Shown in pieces: positions 1-5,428 of a stretch of 7,589 nt of DNA. Below the pieces are notes generated by a model. That model saw only the letters and a list, made by a program, of their open reading frames with translations. It was not told where the DNA came from and searched no databases. Each line of letters begins with the position of its first letter. Positions within the stretch are counted from its first letter, which is position 1. A program made the position numbers and the translations under genes. Location of the stretch: the NCBI GenBank assembly GCA_002469525.1, contig DKME01000082.1, positions 2,908-10,496 of the forward strand, written 5' to 3'. This DNA is from Actinobacteria bacterium UBA7422 (GTDB taxonomy: Bacteria > Actinomycetota > Actinomycetes > S36-B12).

Positions 1-416
1 GAAACGTCAGACCCGCAGTTGGGTTCACTCATGCTGAATGCTCCCCGCACTTCGCCGGTCGCCATGCGTGGTAGGTATTTTTCCTTTTGCTCGGTTGTTC
101 CATGGTGCATCAGCATGTAGGCCACGATGAAGTGAGTGTTGATTACGCCGCTGACCGGCATCCAGCCTCGTGCGATCTCTTCGACCACGAGGGAATAGGT
201 CAGCAGTGACTCGCCGAGGCCGCCGTACTCTTCGGGGATCATCAGTCCAAAGACGCCGAGTTCCTTAAGACCATCAACTATGGCCTGCGGGTACTCGTCG
301 GCGTGCTCAAGCTTGTTGGCAACCGGGATAATCTCGTTATTCACGAAGTCGTGAACCGCACTCAAAATCTCTTTTTGAATGTCATTTAGTCCGTCGGTGT
401 ATGCCAAGCGTGTCAT
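1..416 (-). CDS. Acyl-CoA dehydrogenase, N-terminal 138 residues (3' end outside window)
   Basis: I translated this from the minus strand, starting at ATG 416-414. It begins MTRLAYTDGL and runs open to the window edge. Residues about 10-120 look like the helical N-terminal domain of FAD-dependent acyl-CoA dehydrogenases, with an LGVFGLMIPEEYGGLG segment. The visible end, RGAFSMSEPNCGSDVS, is the family signature that opens the middle beta domain and contacts FAD and the substrate thioester. The family is usually about 380-400 residues, so roughly a third is seen; the catalytic Glu is not visible. The enzyme oxidises an acyl-CoA to the 2,3-enoyl-CoA and passes electrons to ETF. It follows the CoA-ester lyase gene by 23 bases and has its own Shine-Dalgarno, so the two are probably one operon. 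That neighbour suggests a short branched or dicarboxylic acyl-CoA such as methylsuccinyl-CoA, but this is inference; isovaleryl- or butyryl-type substrates are not excluded. Confidence 0.93.
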   Translation of the reverse strand, partial: MTRLAYTDGLNDIQKEILSAVHDFVNNEIIPVANKLEHADEYPQAIVDGLKELGVFGLMIPEEYGGLGESLLTYSLVVEEIARGWMPVSGVINTHFIVAYMLMHHGTTEQKEKYLPRMATGEVRGAFSMSEPNCGSDV

Positions 417-421
417 GATTG

Positions 422-427
422 TCCTTT
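422..427 (-). promoter_or_regulatory. Shine-Dalgarno of the acyl-CoA dehydrogenase gene
   Basis: On the minus strand AAAGGA lies five bases before ATG 416, a good match to the anti-Shine-Dalgarno. It sits in the 23-base gap after the CoA-ester lyase stop, as expected for the second gene of an operon, and contrasts with the SD-less first gene. Confidence 0.75.
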
Positions 428-439
428 ACTGGGGTTCAG

Positions 440-1417
440 TTATTCGGGTACGGTAAATTGTTGTGTTCGAGTAAGGCCGGCCGCCCTACCTTTGGCTGCC
501 ATTACCAAAGCCATTTTGCGTGATGCTTCGTCGATCATTTCGTCGCCCAGCATCGCTGCACCTTTTGCCCCACCACTGGCCGAGGTGAAGTATTCATATG
601 CATCAAGGATCATTTCAGCGTGGTCGTAGTCTGACTGATCCGGTGAGTAAATTTCATTGGCAGCGTCAACTTGGCCCGGGTGCAGAGCCCATTTACCGTC
701 GAATCCCAGTGCCGCGGAGCGGGCTGCGACGCGACGGAATCCCTCAACGTCCTTGATCTGCAAGTAGGGGCCGTCAATTGCCTGCTTGTTGTAGGCACGG
801 GCCGCCATCAGGATTCGCATCAAGATGTAGTGATAAGCATCCCCGGTGTCATAACCTGGAGGTTGTTCGCCCACGACGAGTGATTTCATGTTGATACTCG
901 CCATGAAGTCTGCCGGACCGAAAATAATGGTTTCAACCCGAGGACTGGCTTGTGCGATTGCATCAACGTTAATGAGCCCGAGTGCGTTTTCAATTTGAGC
1001 TTCGATCCCGATCCGTCCCACCTCAAGACCATTAGATTTTTCAAGTTGAGTGAGTAGCAGGTCAAGTGCGATTACTTGGTCCGCGGTTTGGACTTTGGGC
1101 AACATGATTGCATCGAGGTTCGCACCCGCCCCTTCAACGACTTCGATTACGTCTGCGTAGGTCCACTGGGTGGTCCAGTCATTCACTCGAACCGAACGAA
1201 TTTTCCCGTCGTAGCCACCTTCGTTGAGTGCAGTAACGATGTTCTTGCGGGCTTGTGGTTTAGCAAGCGGTGCCACGGCGTCTTCGATGTCCATGAACAC
1301 TTGATCAACCGGAAGGGTTCGTGCTTTATCCAGCATTTTCTCGCTGCTTCCGGGGACGGCGAGGTTAGAACGGCGGGGGCGCATCACACGCTCGGTCGAA
1401 GGAATGTTCATAGGCAT
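440..1417 (-). CDS. mcl: HpcH/HpaI aldolase/citrate-lyase family CoA-ester lyase, L-malyl-CoA / beta-methylmalyl-CoA lyase-like
   Basis: A 325-residue protein, the normal size for Mcl-type lyases (about 310-325) and longer than the CitE-like lyases of about 270. It should fold as a TIM barrel that cleaves or forms 3-hydroxyacyl-CoA esters in the cytoplasm, for example malyl-CoA to glyoxylate and acetyl-CoA. Visible family elements are RPRRSNLAVPGS (13-24), FMDIEDAVAP (41-50), the CoA/substrate Arg in SVRVND (R77), the Mg2+ ligands E143 in IEAQIENALG and D170 in FGPADFMA, and a C-terminal LGDEMIDEASRKMA lid-like stretch. The sequence resembles the lyase of the Streptomyces ethylmalonyl-CoA gene cluster as I remember it. 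There, too, an acyl-CoA dehydrogenase is adjacent. Start: ATG 1417 is preferred because a TANNNT hexamer lies exactly six bases upstream; no Shine-Dalgarno is present. M3 and M12 are alternatives. Substrate remains inferred. Confidence 0.9.
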   Translation of the reverse strand: MPMNIPSTERVMRPRRSNLAVPGSSEKMLDKARTLPVDQVFMDIEDAVAPLAKPQARKNIVTALNEGGYDGKIRSVRVNDWTTQWTYADVIEVVEGAGANLDAIMLPKVQTADQVIALDLLLTQLEKSNGLEVGRIGIEAQIENALGLINVDAIAQASPRVETIIFGPADFMASINMKSLVVGEQPPGYDTGDAYHYILMRILMAARAYNKQAIDGPYLQIKDVEGFRRVAARSAALGFDGKWALHPGQVDAANEIYSPDQSDYDHAEMILDAYEYFTSASGGAKGAAMLGDEMIDEASRKMALVMAAKGRAAGLTRTQQFTVPE

Positions 1418-1423
1418 AGGAGC

Positions 1424-1429
1424 ATGCTA
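1424..1429 (-). promoter_or_regulatory. Probable -10 element for leaderless transcription of the CoA-ester lyase
   Basis: Minus strand reads TAGCAT, then GCTCCT, then ATG 1417. The six-base spacing puts the expected transcription start on the A of the start codon. No TTGACA-like -35 is visible. The hexamer overlaps the 8-base palindrome AGCATGCT at 1421-1428. Confidence 0.55.
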
Positions 1430-1481
1430 GCGAGCAAGTTTTTAACGTGCCCGGAGAAAGTAATGCCGAATACATCACACT

Positions 1482-1487
1482 TATGCT
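1482..1487 (+). promoter_or_regulatory. Probable -10 element for leaderless transcription of the MFS gene
   Basis: TATGCT is followed by TTGTCC and then GTG 1494, the same six-base spacing seen at four other genes here. It faces the lyase promoter; the two inferred transcription starts are 77 bases apart. It supports GTG 1494 over TTG 1488 as the start. Confidence 0.55.
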
Positions 1488-1493
1488 TTGTCC

Positions 1494-2738
1494 GTGCCCA
1501 GCGCCCCATCGAGTCATCTATTCCCAGCAGCCCTCAAGCGGGCTCGTGTGGTGACAATTTTCTTGTTTTTTTTCAACGGGATCGCATTGAGTGCGCTCAC
1601 ACCCCGGCTAGCCGACCTTCAGGGACAACTCGAAATGTCAGATCTGGCACTGGGTGTGGTGCTGAGCGCCGGTGCCGCGGGCGGACTGCTTTTCGGACCA
1701 TTTGCCGCAATGGGGATGCGTAAGTTCGGGAGCGGGCAATTTTCCATGATTGCCCTGATCCTGATGCTCCCCTTGCTGCCACTTGTTGGGCTAGCCCCCA
1801 GCGTTTTTATTCTCGGGATAGTGATTTTTGGGATCGGAGCGGTCGACTCGGTACTTGACGCTGCACAAAACGCGCACGGACTTGCTGTTCAACGTTTGTA
1901 CAAGCGCTCGATTATTAACAACATGCATGCCTTCTGGGCACTGGGCACGGTTGCCGGAGCACTCATTGGCGCGGTGACACTCGCCCTTGACTTTTCTCTC
2001 ACCTGGTCGTTGTTCTTCGTCTCAGTTATTGGTTTAGTCGGAGCCCTTGCAACATTCCGCTGGTTGCTTCCGAAGAATCTCAACAAGGAAGTGGGTCCGG
2101 CTGAATTGGCTCATGAGATTCACTCGGATCACATCCCTTTCATTGATCCCGGATCGATCGCTCCAGTCGCAGGCTTAACCCGGTTTCGCATAGGCTCGCT
2201 CCTAGCGGCACTCGGTGTGCTCACCGTCCTAGCGGTAATAGTTGAAGAAGTCCCCCAGCGCTGGTCTTCGGTATACCTGACCGACCTAGGGGTTGACGGT
2301 GCCCAAGTCGGATTCGGTGTGGTCGCCTTCACTATTTCCCTCACCATTGGTCGTTTCGTAGGTGACCTTTTCGTCAACCGATTTGGTGAGCGATTGGTCG
2401 CCCAAGTCAGCATGGCAATCACCGCTGTTGCCCTCACCGCAGCATTGTTCGCAGGAAACTTCTACGCATACATCGGAGCCTGCATTGTTGTGGGGCTTGG
2501 AGTTGCAACCTTGTTCCCAGCAGCAATGCACGCCGCAACATTTGTGAAAGGAACAAACCCCGAAACGGCAATCACGGTGGTGAGTTGGATTTCACGCGCT
2601 GGTTTCGTATTCGCCCCGTTCCTTGTTGGGCTCATTTCTGAGCGAGTTGGTGTGACCTGGGGGATCTCAATTGCGGTCGTGGCCGCGGTAATCCTGATTC
2701 CCCTGTCTCGCGTCCTTCAATCACGCGTTTCGCATTAA
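1494..2738 (+). CDS. MFS transporter, YbjJ-like
   Basis: A 414-residue protein of alternating hydrophobic segments consistent with about 12 transmembrane helices and a central loop near residues 190-230, typical of the major facilitator superfamily. The first helix follows a basic KRAR stretch (VVTIFLFFFNGIALSAL). A motif-A-like GMRKFG turn lies between helices 2 and 3. The NNMHAFWALGTVAGA segment and the preceding DAAQNAHGL recall the YbjJ/fucose-permease-like group, whose substrates are mostly unknown. Start: I choose GTG 1494, which sits six bases after a TANNNT hexamer; TTG 1488 is in frame but would be untranscribed under that promoter. It is divergent from the lyase operon and converges on the EamA gene with an 11-base gap, so no independent terminator is evident. 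A T8 run (1566-1573) lies in helix 1. Substrate cannot be predicted. Confidence 0.93.
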   Translation: MPSAPSSHLFPAALKRARVVTIFLFFFNGIALSALTPRLADLQGQLEMSDLALGVVLSAGAAGGLLFGPFAAMGMRKFGSGQFSMIALILMLPLLPLVGLAPSVFILGIVIFGIGAVDSVLDAAQNAHGLAVQRLYKRSIINNMHAFWALGTVAGALIGAVTLALDFSLTWSLFFVSVIGLVGALATFRWLLPKNLNKEVGPAELAHEIHSDHIPFIDPGSIAPVAGLTRFRIGSLLAALGVLTVLAVIVEEVPQRWSSVYLTDLGVDGAQVGFGVVAFTISLTIGRFVGDLFVNRFGERLVAQVSMAITAVALTAALFAGNFYAYIGACIVVGLGVATLFPAAMHAATFVKGTNPETAITVVSWISRAGFVFAPFLVGLISERVGVTWGISIAVVAAVILIPLSRVLQSRVSH

Positions 2739-2749
2739 GTTCCTGCAAC

Positions 2750-3712
2750 TCAGATGGGTGAGGTCTCCATTGGTATTTCCTTTTTCGGGTTGGACTTAAT
2801 TACAAAGACAACTCCGGTAATGATCAATGCCGCAGCGGGGTAAATGGCTACCGGTGGCGCTTGCCCCAACCAGATCGCGGCAACGAGTGCCGCTCCCGGC
2901 ATTTCAAACAAGATCGCCAACGACACAAATGTTGCAGAAGAATTTGCCAACACTTTGTTCATGAGAGTGTGACCCAACAGTTGCGCGCCCAACGTAATTC
3001 CAAGAATCATTAACCATGCTTCGAGTTCAAAGCCAATCAGGTCTTGTTGGAAAATAAACATGAGCGGCAGAATTGTCAGCGCGGCAACGCCGTACAGCGG
3101 GAAAGTCATAGTTGCCGTTGACACACTCTTTCGCACCTCCGCGCCAACCGATACGTACGCCGCCGCAGAAATAGCGCCAGCCAAAGCAAGAGCATCGCCA
3201 ATTAAATGACGAGTATCCGTGCGGACATCAATTCCTGTTAACACTAAGACACCCGACAGCGCAATCCAGATACCGACCCAAGAACCACGACTGATCCGCG
3301 CCCCCTGAGCCCGCGCAATAAATGCAGCCCAGATCGGCTGGGTTGCCACCAACGCCGTTGAGGCAGCAACCGAAGTGAAAACCAGTGACGGAATCCACGT
3401 CGCAAAGTGCAGTCCCAAAAAAAACCCTGAAATTAAAGTGAGTCGCCACTCTCTGCGAGTCAACCGCCGCAGTGAGTCTCGTTCCTTAAACGCGACCCAC
3501 AGCCCTGTTAGCCCGCTCCCAATCAAACAGCGCCAAAATGCAATTGCGAGCACGGGTGCAGCCGTTGCGGCGATGACGGGCGCACTCAGGGCAATGAATA
3601 CAACTGCAACTGCCAGGGCTACTAAGTCGCCCTTCGGCGGTAGACCCAAATTGACAGATCCGCGGCCTGACCCCGCATTCGTTGTTGTGCCCACGGGTGA
3701 AGCCAACACCAT
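2750..3712 (-). CDS. EamA-domain (DMT superfamily) transporter
   Basis: A 320-residue membrane protein with about ten hydrophobic segments in two tandem EamA repeats (roughly 30-160 and 170-305). The first repeat shows the typical APVLAIAFWRCLIGSG segment after helix 1 and SVAASTALVATQPIWAAFIA in helices 3-4; the second repeats the pattern with FVSLAILFEMPGAALVAAIWLG. Family members export metabolites such as amino acids or nucleosides, but the substrate is not readable. ATG 3712 is the only upstream in-frame start before a stop; GTG 3709 is adjacent. Neither has a Shine-Dalgarno, and unlike five other genes here there is no TANNNT six bases upstream, so it may use a longer leader or start elsewhere. 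The first 28 residues, rich in Gly, Thr and Ser, precede helix 1. An A8 run on the plus strand (3417-3424) encodes the FF of SGFFLGLHFA. Confidence 0.92.
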   Translation of the reverse strand: MVLASPVGTTTNAGSGRGSVNLGLPPKGDLVALAVAVVFIALSAPVIAATAAPVLAIAFWRCLIGSGLTGLWVAFKERDSLRRLTRREWRLTLISGFFLGLHFATWIPSLVFTSVAASTALVATQPIWAAFIARAQGARISRGSWVGIWIALSGVLVLTGIDVRTDTRHLIGDALALAGAISAAAYVSVGAEVRKSVSTATMTFPLYGVAALTILPLMFIFQQDLIGFELEAWLMILGITLGAQLLGHTLMNKVLANSSATFVSLAILFEMPGAALVAAIWLGQAPPVAIYPAAALIITGVVFVIKSNPKKEIPMETSPI

Positions 3713-3795
3713 CGGGTGAGAAGTGTGTCTAGTCGCCCACTCCCTGTGCCCCTACTTTCATCTCGGCTGTGGCTCGGATTGGGCTGACCTAGCGC

Positions 3796-3843
3796 TCACG
3801 CCACTTGACCTGCTAACAAGTCGATGAATTGACTGGTCCACAT
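3796..3843 (-). CDS. Possible 15-residue leader ORF upstream of the EamA gene
   Basis: The minus strand has GGTGGAGAAAG directly before ATG 3843, then 15 codons reading MWTSQFIDLLAGQVA and TGA at 3798-3796. A TANNNT hexamer (TACCGT) lies at 3868-3863, so a transcript starting near 3856 would begin just before the Shine-Dalgarno. The EamA start is about 83 bases beyond the stop. It could be a regulatory leader peptide, a small protein, or chance; it is too short for coding statistics. No run of one amino acid that would point to classical attenuation is present. Confidence 0.25.
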   Translation of the reverse strand: MWTSQFIDLLAGQVA

Positions 3844-3849
3844 CTTTCT

Positions 3850-3870
3850 CCACCGTGAAAACACGGTAGG
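3850..3870. repeat. Imperfect inverted repeat (8 bp with one bulge, 4-base loop)
   Basis: ACCGTG (3852-3857) and CACGGT (3862-3867) pair perfectly around AAAA. The stem extends by two C-G pairs past a bulged A at 3868. It is not followed by a T run on either strand, so it is not a usual intrinsic terminator. It overlaps the putative minus-strand -10 (3863-3868) and part of the leader ORF Shine-Dalgarno, and lies about 20 bases before the peptide's putative -10, so an operator or RNA hairpin is possible. Confidence 0.5.
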
Positions 3871-3889
3871 TGGGACAAAATAAGTCGTG

Positions 3890-3895
3890 TAGCAT
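3890..3895 (+). promoter_or_regulatory. Possible -10 element of the small-peptide gene
   Basis: TAGCAT is identical to the hexamer before the CoA-ester lyase and is the nearest TANNNT match upstream of the peptide gene. Transcription would start near 3902, leaving a leader of about 46 bases that holds a 5-bp hairpin (CTGCG at 3909-3913, CGCAG at 3918-3922) and the Shine-Dalgarno. No -35 is clear. Confidence 0.35.
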
Positions 3896-3935
3896 TTCGC
3901 TCGGGCATCTGCGGTGTCGCAGTCTTGAAAGTTCT

Positions 3936-3941
3936 AAGGAG
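3936..3941 (+). promoter_or_regulatory. Strong Shine-Dalgarno deciding the peptide start
   Basis: AAGGAG lies six bases before ATG 3948. It is the best ribosome binding site in the window and argues against the in-frame upstream GTG at 3870, from which this same sequence would be translated as Ser-Lys-Glu. Confidence 0.8.
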
Positions 3942-3947
3942 AAACTG

Positions 3948-4082
3948 ATGGTCTCGGATCCTCACGACATAAATTACGACGATGTGCCCGACCTGACCGA
4001 CAAAGAACTGGACGCGGTTGTCGGCGGGGAAGGATTGACGCTGGAACTCCCCAACGGGCTCTTTGATTGCAGTAATGTCTGA
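3948..4082 (+). CDS. Small acidic peptide with double-glycine leader motif; candidate secreted or RiPP-like precursor
   Basis: A 44-residue ORF. Residues 16-27, LTDKELDAVVGG, fit the double-glycine leader pattern by position: L at -12, T (usually S) at -11, E at -8, L at -7, V at -4 and GG at -2/-1. In known systems C39 peptidase-containing ABC exporters cut after this GG. The leader would be 27 residues and the mature part 17, beginning EGLTLELPNG and ending in DCSNV with the only Cys (C41). The peptide has eleven Asp/Glu, one Lys and no Arg, unlike cationic class II bacteriocins, so a modified peptide, a signal or an unknown role is more likely. No maturase, peptidase or ABC exporter is visible in this window; the flanking EamA and MgtE-N genes are on other promoters or strands. 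I do not recognise a specific family. Translation is well supported by the Shine-Dalgarno; function is inferred from the motif alone. Confidence 0.72.
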   Translation: MVSDPHDINYDDVPDLTDKELDAVVGGEGLTLELPNGLFDCSNV

Positions 4083-4144
4083 TTCACGCGTAAACTCGGC
4101 GCCCTCAATCCTCTAAGGTATTTTTCCTCTGGCCAAATAGGCGG

Positions 4145-4150
4145 TAGCCT
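4145..4150 (+). promoter_or_regulatory. Probable -10 element for leaderless transcription of the MgtE-N/CBS gene
   Basis: TAGCCT is followed by TCGCGG and then GTG 4157, again six bases. It means the MgtE-N operon is transcribed separately from the small peptide 74 bases upstream. No -35 consensus is seen. Confidence 0.5.
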
Positions 4151-4156
4151 TCGCGG

Positions 4157-5428
4157 GTGAACTCGAATCCCCGCGTCTTCTTGGCCCGGCTTAACGGCCT
4201 AGGGGTATTTGACCCCAATGGGGACCAAATGGGCAAGGTTCGAGACGCAATTGTCGTAATGCGGACTGGCAATCTTCCGGCTCGCTTAACCGGACTTGTC
4301 GTTGAAGTTCCTCCGCGACGCCGGATTTTTGTTCCCATGACCAAGGTAACAACAATCGATGCTAGCCAAATCATTGTGACAGGCACGGTGAACTTGCGCC
4401 GATTTGAGCAGCGCAAAAATGAAACATTGGTAACCGCAGAGCTTCTTGACCGAACCGTCGCTCTTCACGTCTCGGAAGAACTCGTGACAATTCTCGATGT
4501 CGGTGTTGAGCAATCACGCAGCCGCGAGTGGCTGGTCGACCAACTTTTCGTGCGCAAGACAACAAGTGGCTTTCGTCGTCGCGGTGAGAGCATGGTGGTT
4601 GATTGGAATGAAGTCACCAATATGTCACTTCCTGTACCGGATCAACCAGCCGAGCAACTATTGGCAACCATGGATTCCCTCCGACCGGCAGACGTCGCTT
4701 CCATGCTGCGGGAACTCACGCCTAAACGCCGAGCGGAAATCGCTCGTGAACTTGACGACGAAAGATTAGCCGACGTCCTTGAGGAGATGACGGATCAAAA
4801 CCGAGTCGAAATACTTGAAGCATTGGAGGCTGAGCGAGCAGCTGACATCTTGGAAGAAATGGACCCAGACGACGCGGCTGATTTAATTTCCGAACTTGCA
4901 CCCGAGCGCGCCGAGGATCTATTGGAACGTATGGAACCCGACGAGGCTGACGACATTCGCAGGTTACTGAGTTACGACGATTTTTCTGCCGGCGGCATGA
5001 TGACAAGCGAGCCGATCATTCTGGCCCCTGACGAAACCGTCGCAGACGCACTCGCCCAGATTCGCAATGCAGATCTCTCGCCCGCACTTGCCTCCCAGGT
5101 TTACGTGTGTCGGCAGCCAACAGAAACCCCAACGGGAAAGTATCTGGGCGTGTGTCATTTCCAGCGGCTACTTCGTGAACCGCCATCCACACTGGTTTCA
5201 GCAATCCTGGACACATCCCTTGAACCGATGCGCCCGGATACTCCCTTATCCGTGTTGACAAGAAGTTTTGCCGCGTACAACTTGGTTGCACTTCCCGTTG
5301 TCGACTCAACCGGTTCGCTGGTCGGAGCTGTAACAGTCGACGACCTCGTCGACCACATGTTGCCCCAGGGTTGGCGTGAGGCACCAGCGGGTTGGGAGTC
5401 AGAAGATCCGGCGGTGCGCAATGGCTAA
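4157..5428 (+). CDS. Soluble MgtE N-domain / CBS-pair protein with PRC-barrel-like N-terminus
   Basis: A 423-residue protein with no transmembrane segment. Residues about 7-80 (LNGLGVFDPNGDQMGKVRD) and perhaps 90-155 look like PRC-barrel-type beta domains. Residues about 165-275 form the acidic helical MgtE-N superhelix, with repeated short units such as LRPADVASMLREL, LADVLEEM, AADILEEMDPDDAADLI and AEDLLERMEPDEADDI. A CBS pair follows (about 280-345 and 350-405, with FSAGGMMTSEPIILAPDETVADAL and GSLVGAVTVDDLVDHM). In true MgtE these domains sense Mg2+ and gate a membrane channel; here the channel is missing, so it may regulate a partner or act as a cytoplasmic Mg2+/nucleotide sensor. Its stop overlaps the start of the DUF1003 membrane protein by eight bases, which suggests that protein as the partner. 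Start GTG 4157 is chosen from the six-base spacing to TAGCCT. Automated labels of magnesium transporter would overstate it. Confidence 0.92.
   Translation: MNSNPRVFLARLNGLGVFDPNGDQMGKVRDAIVVMRTGNLPARLTGLVVEVPPRRRIFVPMTKVTTIDASQIIVTGTVNLRRFEQRKNETLVTAELLDRTVALHVSEELVTILDVGVEQSRSREWLVDQLFVRKTTSGFRRRGESMVVDWNEVTNMSLPVPDQPAEQLLATMDSLRPADVASMLRELTPKRRAEIARELDDERLADVLEEMTDQNRVEILEALEAERAADILEEMDPDDAADLISELAPERAEDLLERMEPDEADDIRRLLSYDDFSAGGMMTSEPIILAPDETVADALAQIRNADLSPALASQVYVCRQPTETPTGKYLGVCHFQRLLREPPSTLVSAILDTSLEPMRPDTPLSVLTRSFAAYNLVALPVVDSTGSLVGAVTVDDLVDHMLPQGWREAPAGWESEDPAVRNG

Noticed and set aside
1076..1723. 215-codon plus-strand ORF overlapping the lyase and the MFS gene
   Set aside because: It runs antisense through the lyase and then out of frame through the MFS N-terminus; composition is not protein-like and both overlapped genes are clear family members.
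3764..3780. Direct repeat CTCGG-CTGTGG-CTCGG
   Set aside because: Two five-base copies only; expected by chance and not linked to any feature.
3805..3834. TTGACC (3805) and TTGACT (3829) as -35 elements
   Set aside because: No TANNNT lies 16-18 bases downstream of either, so neither forms a convincing promoter.
3870..3947. GTG 3870 as an N-terminal extension of the small peptide
   Set aside because: The strong AAGGAG Shine-Dalgarno sits six bases before the internal ATG 3948; the extension would cover it and breaks the typical short leader length.
4083..4144. Terminator after the small peptide (T5 at 4120-4125 region)
   Set aside because: Only a three-base stem (CCT/AGG) precedes the T run; too weak to call.
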